From: Bacteroidia bacterium
Lineage (GTDB): Bacteria; Bacteroidota; Bacteroidia; UKL13-3
Direction: 5' to 3'
DNA: 64,000 nt
NCBI GenBank assembly: GCA_021740845.1
Contig: JAIOYZ010000008.1
Coordinates: forward strand, 62,001-126,000
The notes beneath the pieces were generated by a model that was not told the origin of the DNA, ran no database searches, and worked only from the letters and a program-made list of their open reading frames with translations. Positions 14,731 through 24,862 of this stretch are shown piece by piece; the stretch's first letter is position 1; each line of letters opens with the position of its first letter. The translations under genes were made by a program, and so were the position numbers.

Positions 14731-17466
14731 CTATATTCTTCTATTGTCGAACCAATCCTTACGCTTAGGAACTTTTAAATCTTGCAATACAGATGATTTC
14801 ACATTTATATTAAACAAGAAATATTGGTTACCGTATGCCGATAAGGGAGTCCAAGCAAAGGTAAATTGCCAACAATGCAAATCTCTGCGCAAATCAATAC
14901 CTAAATGCGAAATTTTCTTCTGAGTAAAATCATACCCAGAATTAAAATTTATAAACCAGTTTGGAGTTGGATTTAGGTTTCCACTAAATGAAAGTGTTTG
15001 AATGAAGGGTTCGGTTGTGGTGCTAATTTTGGAGCGATAATCGTATGATATGGTATAATTAAAATTCAAAGACCAAGGCATTTTAACCTCATTAAACCCA
15101 GCATCCGTCAATTCCTTTTTCCTAGCATCGCGTTTATCTGCATTTTTACTTTTCAGCATTTCTGGGTTCAAACTAGCCCCTAAACCCATATTTGCATTGG
15201 TAAACATACCCAGTTTGCCCTGCTCATTTATGTAAAATTGATTTACCCTTTGGTAATATTTTACCCCAGTGGTAGTTTCCAAAACATTATTTACATAAGG
15301 ATCAAGTGTAGCGCCACCATTCAGGTTAATCGTCTTAAACAAATTGGTTCGCCAAGAAATTGGGATCAAACTTAACTTTAAAGAATCTGCATAAATATTA
15401 TAGCTGCTACTTGCACGAATACTTTCAAATATTTTTATTTTCTCAACTTTCTCGGAAGTATCTTTTCCTTTTTTCCATTTTATCTCCAAGTTATTATCTA
15501 CCCCAAAATTAATATTTCCTTGGCGGCCTCTGCTTGGCCCTCCAAATAAAGATTTCTCAAAAATAGAATAAGTGCTAGTGGCTCCAGTAGTATCGGTTTG
15601 AACCGACTGATAATACCCATAATTAGGTTTTGAAAAATCAGGAACATAAGAAAAACTTAAATCGGGATTGACTACATGACGGATGGCTTGCAGCTTTCCT
15701 TTTTTAAATAGAACCGTACCATAATAACGGGTAGAAACTCCGCCTCTAAATGAATATTGGTAGGCTCTTTCAAATCCATTAACATTGTCCGAATTAACGG
15801 TCTTTAATTCTGGATCAAATTCCTTCTTAACAGTTTTTAGCGTCCAAACCTCACTATAATCTGCACCTACAGAAACGGTATAATACTTAAAAAAGTTGAA
15901 AGAATTCTGAGCACTCATAGAATGTCTTGCCCCATTTCTCATTACCGAATCCAAAAACAACTTGGTATCGTATTGATTTCTGGGTTTGAACAACAGGGTG
16001 TCCTTTGCGTTTAAGACATTCTGTATTTGACCTGTATAATTGATACTCGTTTTTTCATACCATTTATCGGCAGTGGGCTTCCATTTTGGCTTGAAGGGTT
16101 GAAAGGAAGCAACCGTAAATGTTAAATCGGGCAGGGTAACACTGATATCTCTTGTTTGAGTATTTTGAGAAGCACGTGTATTTGCCGAAAGGTTGTACTT
16201 CCCTTTTCCAAAAGAATGCGCGTAACTTACAGAGGAGTTAATATTATTATTAAAAGCAGTATTATTTGTTTGATACGTGTTAAACGCCAAATATTGATTT
16301 CCCACTAAGTTTACATCTGCTCTAAAATTAGTTCCTGGCTTAGCTTTTCCATCCATATTGTGATTCCAGGTAATATTAAAGGTATTGAACTGCTGGTAAT
16401 CTCTATCCTCAGGCATTCCATTTTTGTTGTGGGCAAAGTTGGCGTTAAAGGCTCCTGTATGCTTATATCGCCTAGAATAGTTGAGCCTGCCACCCAATTG
16501 CCAACTTAAATTAGCGTAAATATCCCCAAGTACCGCTAAATCTGCATGTTCGCCTAAACCTAAATAATAACCACCTTGCCTCAAAAAGAAACCTCTACCA
16601 GATGCATTCCCATAAGTTGGAATAATAATACCAGATTGCTGACCACGTTTTAAGGGGAAAATACCAAATGGCACAAAAAGAGGTGTGCTCACACCAGCTA
16701 TAGATAAGTTGGCCGGACCAGTAATTACTCTTGAGCCAGGAATTACTTTAAGTTTTTTAGCATTAATTGCAAAATGGGGTTCGTGCTGATCGCAGGTTGT
16801 ATAATAACTATCCCGAATATAAAAGTTATTGTTTTCATCACGCTTTACCCGTTCACCTCTAATATAGCCTTCCCCTTCTTGAGTTCTAAACTCGCGCATG
16901 AGTCCACGTTTACTTTGGTAATTAAAAGTTACCTCCTCAATATTATACTCATCCTCCCCTTGTTTAAATTTTGGAGTATTTGCCAAATTCCCCAAACTAT
17001 CCTTTTCACCAATTGCATTTACCGTATTATTCTCAAAGTTGATTTTAATCCGAGCGGCCTTCATATCATAGTCCTCAAAATTAATTTTGGCATCCTTATA
17101 TAAAGTGGTGGTTTTCTCACCTGCAAAATACACTATGGAGTCTTTGGCACCGTACTTGACTTTATTTTTAATAGCAGATTGAGTTCTTGGCAAATAATTG
17201 CTATCGGCAATTAGGGAGTCGGGAACATGATTTGAGTCGATTCGGGAGGAATCACCCAAATAAAATAATTCTGATTTACAGATACTTAGAAAATCGGTTT
17301 TTATTTTACTTGCAGTTATGGCTGATAAACTGTTTAATTTTGTATAAAATTTGGAGTTGGCAGCACAGACTGGATTTTCTTCCGTAAAAACTAAAATAAC
17401 GGATACAAAAACCATTAAAGCTCTGAGGAGCCTAAAAAACCAAAGATATGAAAATGCTTTTTTCAA
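14731..17466 (-). CDS. lptD: LPS-assembly outer membrane protein LptD-like, about 911 aa
   Basis: A large outer membrane protein: signal peptide, an OstA-like periplasmic domain (about residues 100-280: YFAGEKTTTLYKDAKINFEDYDMKA, GEKDSLGN, YNIEEVTFNYQSKRG), then a long beta-barrel rich in aromatic strands. This is the Bacteroidota form of LptD, which inserts lipopolysaccharide into the outer leaflet. The frame is open to an ATG at 17526, but that start would overlap the divergent amidase start. The TTG at 17466 gives a good signal (MKKAFSYLWFF...) and is preferred; ATG 17415 is an alternative. GGTTTGAACC (15595-15604) is read in frame. Confidence 0.85.
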   Translation of the reverse strand: MKKAFSYLWFFRLLRALMVFVSVILVFTEENPVCAANSKFYTKLNSLSAITASKIKTDFLSICKSELFYLGDSSRIDSNHVPDSLIADSNYLPRTQSAIKNKVKYGAKDSIVYFAGEKTTTLYKDAKINFEDYDMKAARIKINFENNTVNAIGEKDSLGNLANTPKFKQGEDEYNIEEVTFNYQSKRGLMREFRTQEGEGYIRGERVKRDENNNFYIRDSYYTTCDQHEPHFAINAKKLKVIPGSRVITGPANLSIAGVSTPLFVPFGIFPLKRGQQSGIIIPTYGNASGRGFFLRQGGYYLGLGEHADLAVLGDIYANLSWQLGGRLNYSRRYKHTGAFNANFAHNKNGMPEDRDYQQFNTFNITWNHNMDGKAKPGTNFRADVNLVGNQYLAFNTYQTNNTAFNNNINSSVSYAHSFGKGKYNLSANTRASQNTQTRDISVTLPDLTFTVASFQPFKPKWKPTADKWYEKTSINYTGQIQNVLNAKDTLLFKPRNQYDTKLFLDSVMRNGARHSMSAQNSFNFFKYYTVSVGADYSEVWTLKTVKKEFDPELKTVNSDNVNGFERAYQYSFRGGVSTRYYGTVLFKKGKLQAIRHVVNPDLSFSYVPDFSKPNYGYYQSVQTDTTGATSTYSIFEKSLFGGPSRGRQGNINFGVDNNLEIKWKKGKDTSEKVEKIKIFESIRASSSYNIYADSLKLSLIPISWRTNLFKTINLNGGATLDPYVNNVLETTTGVKYYQRVNQFYINEQGKLGMFTNANMGLGASLNPEMLKSKNADKRDARKKELTDAGFNEVKMPWSLNFNYTISYDYRSKISTTTEPFIQTLSFSGNLNPTPNWFINFNSGYDFTQKKISHLGIDLRRDLHCWQFTFAWTPLSAYGNQYFLFNINVKSSVLQDLKVPKRKDWFDNRRI

Positions 17467-17492
17467 TGTTGAGTGCAAATCTAAATAAACAA

Positions 17493-18305
17493 ATGAATTT
17501 ACCGAAATGGGAAAAAATTGTGCCATTTCTGGTCATATTCCTTTTTGTTGCCGCTACACCCCCCACTTCGAAAAAAATTTATAAAAAAAGTATCTCTACC
17601 GTTGTTATAGATGCTGGTCATGGTGGCCATGATCCTGGCTGCTTAAGTAATGGAGTGCGCGAAAAAGAAGTAACCTTGGCAATTGCTCTTTCCTTGGGTG
17701 CGAAAATAAAGGAGCAAATGCCAGATGTGAAAATTATTTACACACGTTCTTCCGACAAATTTGTGGAATTATGGGAAAGAGCAGCAATAGCAAACAGAAA
17801 TAATGCAGATTTATTTATTTCAATCCACTGCAACGCAACTAAAAACCCTTCCATACATGGCACTGAAACCTTTGCCATGGGTTTACACAAGGCTGATGAT
17901 AACTTAGATGTTGCCAAAAGAGAGAACGATGTTGTATTGTTAGAGGATAATTATATCCAACGTTATGAAGGCTTCGACCCAAGTTCTCCTGAATCGCATA
18001 TTTATTTCTCATTGTTCCAAAATGCCTATATGGATCAAAGCATAAAATTAGCGGCCGGAATAGAAAAAGAAATTAGCTCAGGTATTAACCGCCCAAGTAG
18101 AGGAGTTAAACAGGCTGGTTTTGTGGTGCTATGGAAAACCAAAATGCCAAGTATCTTAATAGAATCTGGATTTTTGAGTAATAAAACTGATAGAGAATAC
18201 TTAAATAGCGCAAAAGGCGTGGATGAAATTTCATCAGCGATTGCCAATGCGGTAAGTAATTACAAAAAATCTTTCGAGGCAGTTTCTTCCAATAAGATTA
18301 ATTAG
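17493..18305 (+). CDS. N-acetylmuramoyl-L-alanine amidase, about 270 aa
   Basis: Amidase_3-type zinc hydrolase that cleaves the stem peptide from peptidoglycan. Visible motifs: VVIDAGHGGHDPG (zinc ligand His), SIHCNA (second His), ETFAMGLH, and ILIESGFLSN with the catalytic Glu. The ATG at 17493 gives a compact signal peptide (MNLPKWEKIVPFLVIFLFVAAT); the upstream ATG at 17448 would deepen the overlap with divergent lptD. The lptD, amidase, MCE-protein neighbourhood is typical for the phylum and groups envelope-building functions. Confidence 0.9.
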   Translation: MNLPKWEKIVPFLVIFLFVAATPPTSKKIYKKSISTVVIDAGHGGHDPGCLSNGVREKEVTLAIALSLGAKIKEQMPDVKIIYTRSSDKFVELWERAAIANRNNADLFISIHCNATKNPSIHGTETFAMGLHKADDNLDVAKRENDVVLLEDNYIQRYEGFDPSSPESHIYFSLFQNAYMDQSIKLAAGIEKEISSGINRPSRGVKQAGFVVLWKTKMPSILIESGFLSNKTDREYLNSAKGVDEISSAIANAVSNYKKSFEAVSSNKIN

Positions 18306-18345
18306 CAAAGGATTTTAAATTCCTTATTTTTGTCCAAAATTAATT

Positions 18346-19314
18346 ATGTTGAGAGTATCAAGAGAATTAAAGATTGGACTTTTTGCGGCAGTTTCTTTAG
18401 CTGCACTTTACCTAGGTTATAATTTCCTTAGAGGGAAAAAGTTGTTTTCTAACCAAACAACGTATTATGTTGTTTACAATAGAATAGACGGTATTGTAAA
18501 ATCAACTCCTATATATTTTAAAGGATTAAAAGTTGGGCAAGTAGAAAAGTTGAGTCTATTAAGAACAGATAGCGCCAATCAAATTATTGCCACCCTGCTT
18601 ATTGATGATAAAATTCAATTGGCAAGATCTAGTGAAGCAAAAATTGTAAGCATGGATTTATTGGGTGGAAAAGCCATTTCACTTTTAATTCCATCCTTGG
18701 TTGACCCACTAAGTAAAGGAGATACTCTAATCGGAACAGAAGAAACCAGTTTGTCTGCCTCCATTTCTGAAATGCTTACTCCTGTTAAAAACAAAACTGA
18801 AAACGTAATGGTTTCCTTAAACCGAGTTTTGGGAGAAGTTGAAAAGGTTTTAGAAGAAGGTGGAACCAAAAATTTATCTTCAGGCATCAGCGATTTAGCA
18901 GCAATTCTTAATAACCTAAAAACAACAACCGCTCAACTCGACCAATTGATGGCCTCTGAAAAAGGCAAGTTGAGTAAGATTACTGGAAACTTAGATGCTA
19001 TTACAGAAAACATCAAAAGAAATAATAGTGATATTGATGCCAGCATAAAGAATTTTAGAATGATTAGTGACTCAATGGCTCAAGCTCCTTTAAAGCAAAC
19101 CATCGAACAACTTAATAGAACTTCCCAACAATTAGCCTCTATTAGCGAGAAAATCAATAAAGGTGAAGGCTCTGCCGGTAAATTTATTAACGATAAAGAG
19201 CTTTACGATAACTTAAACAAATCTTCTTTTGAGCTTCAAGAATTATTAAAAGACTTAAAAGCAAATCCAGGAAGGTATGTTCAAGTTTCTGTTTTCGGCA
19301 AAAAACAAAAATAG
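18346..19314 (+). CDS. MCE/MlaD-family lipid transport protein, 322 aa
   Basis: An N-terminal membrane anchor (LKIGLFAAVSLAALYLGYNFLRG) is followed by an MCE domain (about residues 38-115: TYYVVYNRIDGIVKSTPIYFKGLKVG, AKIVSMDLLGGKAISLL). The long helical C-terminus is predicted to form the coiled stalk of MlaD-like rings. These proteins carry lipids between the two membranes. A TATTTTTG box (18325-18332) just upstream suggests its own promoter. It converges with the TolC gene; the shared hairpin lies between them. Confidence 0.9.
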   Translation: MLRVSRELKIGLFAAVSLAALYLGYNFLRGKKLFSNQTTYYVVYNRIDGIVKSTPIYFKGLKVGQVEKLSLLRTDSANQIIATLLIDDKIQLARSSEAKIVSMDLLGGKAISLLIPSLVDPLSKGDTLIGTEETSLSASISEMLTPVKNKTENVMVSLNRVLGEVEKVLEEGGTKNLSSGISDLAAILNNLKTTTAQLDQLMASEKGKLSKITGNLDAITENIKRNNSDIDASIKNFRMISDSMAQAPLKQTIEQLNRTSQQLASISEKINKGEGSAGKFINDKELYDNLNKSSFELQELLKDLKANPGRYVQVSVFGKKQK

Positions 19315-19329
19315 TCTTTCAAAAAATTC

Positions 19330-19373
19330 TTCTTTGGTTCAAACCGAATTTACTTACTGTTTGAACCAAAGAA
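19330..19373. terminator. Hairpin terminator built from two inverted copies of the iterated motif
   Basis: TTCTTTGGTTCAAAC (19330-19344) and GTTTGAACCAAAGAA (19359-19373) form a perfect 15-bp stem with a 14-nt loop between convergent genes. On the minus strand it is followed by a T-run (AATTTTTT), so it should terminate the TolC-side transcript and may also act on the other strand. The stem is made from the genome-wide motif and a near copy. Confidence 0.75.
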
Positions 19374-19381
19374 ATTTACAC

Positions 19382-20692
19382 CTATTTAATTAGGCCGCCA
19401 CTTAACCTTTGCAATTCTGTTTCGCTTAACCTTGCATCGTATGCTGCCACCAATAATCTGTTTACATTTTGCAAATAATTTACTTGGGCTAAACGCAAAT
19501 CGTTATTACTAATAATTCCTTGCTCGTATTGCACTTTGGCTATATCAAAATTTTGTTGGGCAACGGTTAAATTACTTTGCTCAAACTGATACAAATCCAA
19601 ATTGGTAAGGTAAATATTATAGGCTTGCGTTAAGGCAATATCTAATTTTAGCAAAGAATCCTTCATTAAAAGCTCTGCATTTTTATACTGTAACTGGGCA
19701 TTGCCAATTCTTCTGTTTACATCAAAACCATTAAATAGGTTCAAACTTAAACCTGCACCATAATGAAAACCCGTATTCTGAGCTGAAGATAAAAAGCCTG
19801 CCTCTGATTGCTGCTGACTAGCATTATATCCCGTTTTTAATTGCAAGGAAGGATAACGCTCTCCTTTTATTTCTCTCAATTGCTGAAAAGTAATGGTTTG
19901 ATTTACCTTGGCCATTCTTACCCCACTATTATTGCTTAATGCATTTTCTCTTAAGTTTTCAAAATTAAGGGTTGAACCTGGAGGCAAAGAATCTATTGGG
20001 ATAAAAGTAAATTTCAAGTCCATTCCCATTAATTGGTTCAAAGATAATTGGCTGTTTTTATATTGAGTTTCTAATCGTTTTAAACCCGCTATATCACTAT
20101 TTAAATTTACTTGAGCATTGAGCACTTCTGATTTAGAACTTCGTCCAGTTTGCAATTTTGCTTGAGCCACTTCCAATCTTTTTTGAGAAATATCTACAAA
20201 CAATTTTCCAGATTTCAATTGTTCTTTTGCCAAAACCACATCAAAATACGATTTGGCAACGCGGGTTAAAGTATTCTCTATTTGTTGCCTTAATTTTAAT
20301 TGCCCCATGGCTTCCAATTCTTGCAACTTGCTTCGAGTGGCAAACATTTTCATGCCGTTAAAAATAGTCCAGCTCAACTCTACATTTCCGTTGAGCTGAC
20401 TACTTTTTGCGCCATCACGATTGTTCTCTGCACCACTTAAAAACTTCTGTTTGGTATCAACCACTTGCTGATCTTGATTAACCGTACCCAGCACCGTTGG
20501 CAGCATACCAGCATTTCCAATTTGGTTATTTTTCTTTGTTATTTCATAATCGTTGCTTGCAATTTGCAGAGAAAAATTATTCTGTAAGGCCAATTCAAAA
20601 GCGCCTTGTAAAGTTAATTCGGTTTGAGCCAAACCTTGGTTGAAAACACCGATTATGCACCAAGAAAAAAACAGGATATTAAGCTTCTTCAT
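19382..20692 (-). CDS. TolC-family outer membrane efflux protein, 436 aa
   Basis: Signal peptide MKKLNILFFSWCIIGVFNQGLAQ, then the two long helical-hairpin repeats of TolC-like channels (QGAFELALQNNFSLQIASNDYEI, LRENALSNNSGVRMAKVNQ, and FDIAKVQYEQGIISNNDLRLAQVNYL near the end). It forms the outer membrane exit duct for the RND pump encoded just upstream. The start at 20692 overlaps the RND stop by 14 nt; longer in-frame starts inside the RND gene are rejected. It is the last gene of the efflux operon. Confidence 0.92.
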   Translation of the reverse strand: MKKLNILFFSWCIIGVFNQGLAQTELTLQGAFELALQNNFSLQIASNDYEITKKNNQIGNAGMLPTVLGTVNQDQQVVDTKQKFLSGAENNRDGAKSSQLNGNVELSWTIFNGMKMFATRSKLQELEAMGQLKLRQQIENTLTRVAKSYFDVVLAKEQLKSGKLFVDISQKRLEVAQAKLQTGRSSKSEVLNAQVNLNSDIAGLKRLETQYKNSQLSLNQLMGMDLKFTFIPIDSLPPGSTLNFENLRENALSNNSGVRMAKVNQTITFQQLREIKGERYPSLQLKTGYNASQQQSEAGFLSSAQNTGFHYGAGLSLNLFNGFDVNRRIGNAQLQYKNAELLMKDSLLKLDIALTQAYNIYLTNLDLYQFEQSNLTVAQQNFDIAKVQYEQGIISNNDLRLAQVNYLQNVNRLLVAAYDARLSETELQRLSGGLIK

Positions 20693-23600
20693 TTGTAGAT
20701 TCATTTTCTTGAGTATGACGTTTTTTACCCGACATAAATTGATAAACAACAGGAATTACATAGAGCGTTAAAAAGCCCGAAAACAACAAACCACCAATAA
20801 TAACCATACCCATTGAAACCCTACTTTTTGCTCCAGCACCAAGGGCTAGGGCAATTGGCAATGCTCCTAAAACGGTTGCGAGGGTAGTCATCATAATTGG
20901 TCGTAAACGAGAAACTGCTGCTTCTTTTACTGCTTGTAATTTAGGTACTCCTAACTCTCTTTTTTGGTTGGCAAATTCTACAATTAGAATTCCGTTTTTA
21001 GTAACCAAACCTAGTAAAACTATAATTCCAATCTGACTAAAAATATTCAAGGTTTGGTTAAAATACCAAAGGCTAATTAATGCACCAGCCAAAGCCAAAG
21101 GAACCGTAAACATGATGATAATTGGATCTTTGAAACTTTCGAACTGAGCGGCAAGTACCAAATAAATAAGAACCAAGGCCAATATGAAGGCAAACATGGT
21201 ATTGCTTGAGCTTTCTGCAAAATCTCTGGATGGTCCGGCTAAATCTGTGCTAAAAGAATCATCGAGAATTTTCATTTGTATTTTCTTCATTTCCTCAATT
21301 CCGTCGCCAATGGTTTTGCCAGGTGCTAAACCTGCAGAAACAGTTGCAGCCTTATATCTATTGTAATGATACAATTGAGGCGGACTACTTTGTTCTTCCA
21401 CATTCACTAAATTCTCTAATTGAATTAATTCACCTCTATCGTTTCTAACATAAAGTGTTTTCATATCAATTGGTTCATCTCTATTCTCGCGTTCTACCTG
21501 ACCAATAACTTGGTATTGCTTTCCGCTTTTACTGAAGTAACCATAACGAATTCCACCATAAGCAAACTGTAAGGTTTGGGCAACGCTTTGAACCGAAACG
21601 CCTAAGTTTTTTGCCTTATCTCTATCAAAAGTAACTACCAATTCTGGGCGGTTAAACTTTAAATTTACATCCACCCCTTGAAAGGTTTTATTATTGTTTA
21701 CCTCTTCAATAAATTTAGGCAAGTAGGTTTGAATTTTATCAAAATCTTGGTTTTGCAAAATAAACTGAACGGGCAACCCAGAGCGAGAGCCACCCGACCC
21801 ACTGATGGTTTGATCTTGAATAACGAAAGATTTTGCACCAGTAAAATTCATCAATTGCTTTTGGACATTTTGTGCAATTTGACCCTGGGTTTTATTCCTT
21901 TCTCCCCTATCCTTAAGAATAATCCTCATAAAACCTGTATTCATAGCTCCACTTCCAGTAAAGCCAGGAGCTGTAACTGCCAAGGTTAACCTTTTCTCTG
22001 GAACAGAATCATCTATCATTTGAGAAATATTATCCATGTATCTATCCATGTATTCAAAGGAAGCACCTTCTGGAGCACTAGAGCTAATGCGCATCCAACC
22101 TCTATCATCCATTGGAGATAACTCAGACTGTAGGTTCAAACCGATAAGAAAAATAAAACCAACACTTACCAAAACCATTGCCCAAACTACCCATTTATGA
22201 TGGAAAACCTTATCTAAGGAATTGGCGTAAGCAGTATTTAACCTTTGAAAAAAGGGTTCTGTTGATTCATAAAAATTAGAGTGCTTTTTATTTTTGCGTT
22301 GTAAGTAAACATTTAAAACAGGTGTAAGTGTTAAAGAAACAAAAGCAGAAATTAGAACCGCCCCGGCCACCACTACACCAAACTCTCGGAACAAACGACC
22401 CACAAAACCTTGAATGAAAATAATAGGTAAAAACACAACAGCCAGAGTAATAGAAGTAGCAATAACGGCAAAGAAAATTTCTTCGGTCCCTTTAATAGCA
22501 GCTTCTCTTGGTTTCATTCCCTCTTCAATTTTCTTGAAGATATTTTCTGTTACAACAATACCATCGTCCACCACCAAACCTGTTGCCAAAACAATGGCCA
22601 AGAGAGTTAAAATATTTATGGAGAATCCCGCCAAATACATAATAAAGAAAGCACCTAAGAGAGAAACAGGAATATCTATTAATGGTCGGAAAGCGATTAA
22701 CCAATCTCTAAAAAACAAGAAAATAATCAAAACCACTAATAAGAAAGCAATCCCCAATGTTTCGGCCACTTCTGTAATTGAAGTTCTTACAAACTTGGTA
22801 TTATCAAGGGCTACATCCAAGCGAATATCTGAAGGAATTTCTTTCTTAATTTGCTCGTAGCGTTTGTAAAACTCATCTGCAATTTCAATATAATTTGTTC
22901 CAGGTTGAGGCACTACACCCAAACCAATCATAGGTACACCAGAAGATTTTAGCACCGACTCATCATTTTCGGGAGCTAATATTGCTCTGCCTACATCTGA
23001 TAAGCGAACAACTTGGGTTCCTTTATTTAATAGAATGATATTGTTAAATTCTTCTTCGGTGGTATATCTCCCAACTGTTTTAATAGCTAGTTCTGTATTG
23101 TCTCCAGATATTTTCCCGCCAGGTAATTCAATATTTTCCTTATCCAATGCACTTCTAACATCTAATGGAGTTAAACCAAAAGAAGCCAATTTATTTGGGT
23201 TGAGCCAAAGCCGCATAGAATATTTTTTCTGACCCCAAATTTGGATGCTACTAACGCCTGGAATGGTTTGCAAACGCTCCATTACTACGTTCTCTGCATA
23301 ATCGTTGAGCTCTAATTTTGAGCGTGTATCGCTTTGTAAGGTTAGCGATAGAATGGCATCAGAGTTGGCATCTGCCTTACTCACCACTGGCGGCGCATCA
23401 ATATCTTGAGGCAATTGGCGAGTAGCCTGAGAAACCTTATCGCGAACATCATTGGCAGCTTCTTCAAGGTTAGAATTCAAGTTAAATTCAACCGTAATTA
23501 CACTGCTACCTTGGTTACTAGAAGAAGAAATAGAACGAATACCTGCAATTCCATTGATTGCCTTTTCGAGAGGCTCTGTAATCTGTGATTCAATAATATC

Positions 23601-23768
23601 TGGATTTGCACCCGTATAACTTGTACGCACCGTAATTACGGGAGGATCAATACTAGGGAACTCACGAACTCCGAGAAAATTAAAAGAAATTATCCCAAAT
23701 AAAACGATGAGTATAGAACTTACTACCGCTAAAACAGGCCTGTTTATACTTAAACTTGCTAAACTCAT
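20679..23768 (-). CDS. RND efflux pump permease (HAE1/AcrB type), 1029 aa
   Basis: Full-length RND transporter: N-terminal membrane helix (INRPVLAVVSSILIVLFG), two large periplasmic porter domains, the hydrophobic block with ATGLVVDDGIVVTENIFKKIEEG (proton-relay aspartates), and a second membrane block ending GLVTKNGILIVEFANQ. It exports organic compounds or drugs by proton motive force. The gene starts 3 nt after the adaptor stop and overlaps the TolC gene, so the three form a tripartite system. GGTTCAAACC (22133-22142) is read in this gene as GLNL. Confidence 0.95.
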   Translation of the reverse strand: MSLASLSINRPVLAVVSSILIVLFGIISFNFLGVREFPSIDPPVITVRTSYTGANPDIIESQITEPLEKAINGIAGIRSISSSSNQGSSVITVEFNLNSNLEEAANDVRDKVSQATRQLPQDIDAPPVVSKADANSDAILSLTLQSDTRSKLELNDYAENVVMERLQTIPGVSSIQIWGQKKYSMRLWLNPNKLASFGLTPLDVRSALDKENIELPGGKISGDNTELAIKTVGRYTTEEEFNNIILLNKGTQVVRLSDVGRAILAPENDESVLKSSGVPMIGLGVVPQPGTNYIEIADEFYKRYEQIKKEIPSDIRLDVALDNTKFVRTSITEVAETLGIAFLLVVLIIFLFFRDWLIAFRPLIDIPVSLLGAFFIMYLAGFSINILTLLAIVLATGLVVDDGIVVTENIFKKIEEGMKPREAAIKGTEEIFFAVIATSITLAVVFLPIIFIQGFVGRLFREFGVVVAGAVLISAFVSLTLTPVLNVYLQRKNKKHSNFYESTEPFFQRLNTAYANSLDKVFHHKWVVWAMVLVSVGFIFLIGLNLQSELSPMDDRGWMRISSSAPEGASFEYMDRYMDNISQMIDDSVPEKRLTLAVTAPGFTGSGAMNTGFMRIILKDRGERNKTQGQIAQNVQKQLMNFTGAKSFVIQDQTISGSGGSRSGLPVQFILQNQDFDKIQTYLPKFIEEVNNNKTFQGVDVNLKFNRPELVVTFDRDKAKNLGVSVQSVAQTLQFAYGGIRYGYFSKSGKQYQVIGQVERENRDEPIDMKTLYVRNDRGELIQLENLVNVEEQSSPPQLYHYNRYKAATVSAGLAPGKTIGDGIEEMKKIQMKILDDSFSTDLAGPSRDFAESSSNTMFAFILALVLIYLVLAAQFESFKDPIIIMFTVPLALAGALISLWYFNQTLNIFSQIGIIVLLGLVTKNGILIVEFANQKRELGVPKLQAVKEAAVSRLRPIMMTTLATVLGALPIALALGAGAKSRVSMGMVIIGGLLFSGFLTLYVIPVVYQFMSGKKRHTQENESTNEEA

Positions 23769-23771
23769 GTG

Positions 23772-24830
23772 TTAGTTTTTACTCACCTTTACTTTAACCC
23801 CCAATTTCATATACATGATTCCATCAACTATTAAAGAATCTCCAGCGTTTAAACCCTCCACCACTTCTATTTGTTTATCGCTTCTAAAACCTGTTTTAAT
23901 AGAACGTTCAATAGCAGAATCGCCTTGAACCAAAAACACTTTTTGACCTTTTAATACTGGCACCATTGCCTGGGTAGGAATCATTATGCTTTGTTTTTCA
24001 CCCGATAATTGAAGTGTGATATTGGCAAACAAACCTGGAATTAATTTGCGGGACGAATTGCTGCAAATTGCTCTCATTTTTACCGTTCTAGTTTGTTCAG
24101 AAACCGAGGCATCTCTTGCATATACTTTGGCGTGGTAAATTTCATCAGAACCACTTAAGGCAAATTGAATATCATCACCATTTTTTACTTTCAAGGCATA
24201 TTTTTCGGGAACAGAAAACTCGAGTTTTAATTTAGATTCATCTTGCAAAGAAGCAATAGGCGAATTTGGTGTTAGGTAGGCACCTTCACTAATCGACCTT
24301 AAGCCAATGGTTCCAGAAAAGGGAGCTCTTATTTCTGTCTTCCTAATTTGCTCTTTTAAAAAATCAATGTCTGCATCTAAGCCAGCTAATTCGGTTAAAG
24401 TTAAATCGTAATCAGCTTGGGAAATGGCTTCTTTTTTCAAGAGAGTTTCATTTCTAGTTGCATTTTCTTGCTTTAATTTCCTATTGGAAATGGCCTTTTT
24501 TAGTTGCGCTTGGTACTCCAAATCGTTCATTTTTAACAATAACTCACCTTTGGATACAAACTTCCCTTCCTGAAAATAAAGATGGGTAACTCTTCCTTGG
24601 GTTTCGCTGCTTAGCATTACTTGTTCATTGGCCATTAGAGTGCCGCTCACCTTATAATCAGAGCTAACAAATTCCTCCTTAACAACCAAAACCTTAACCT
24701 TCATAGGCATTCCTGCTCCGTTTGGTTTTTTACCACCGCTTCCTTCTTTTTTCTCTTGGCAAAAGAATTTTGGGATCAACAAAACCAAAATTACACCAAC
24801 ACCGATTCCTATATTTTTAATACTTTTCAT
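23772..24830 (-). CDS. RND efflux periplasmic adaptor subunit, 352 aa
   Basis: An N-terminal membrane anchor, then the usual membrane-fusion order: barrel-sandwich half (VMLSSETQGRVTHLYFQEGKFVSKGELLLKMND), a helical hairpin (about residues 105-150), the second half (IRAPFSGTIGLRSISEGAYLTP), and beta-barrel segments (SVPEKYALKVKNGDDI, LIPGLFANITLQL). It links the inner membrane pump to the TolC duct. It is first of the three-gene pump set and lies 32 nt after the MFS gene. Confidence 0.93.
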   Translation of the reverse strand: MKSIKNIGIGVGVILVLLIPKFFCQEKKEGSGGKKPNGAGMPMKVKVLVVKEEFVSSDYKVSGTLMANEQVMLSSETQGRVTHLYFQEGKFVSKGELLLKMNDLEYQAQLKKAISNRKLKQENATRNETLLKKEAISQADYDLTLTELAGLDADIDFLKEQIRKTEIRAPFSGTIGLRSISEGAYLTPNSPIASLQDESKLKLEFSVPEKYALKVKNGDDIQFALSGSDEIYHAKVYARDASVSEQTRTVKMRAICSNSSRKLIPGLFANITLQLSGEKQSIMIPTQAMVPVLKGQKVFLVQGDSAIERSIKTGFRSDKQIEVVEGLNAGDSLIVDGIMYMKLGVKVKVSKN

Positions 24831-24862
24831 AAAACATTATCTTTAATGTAACCTCAAAAACT

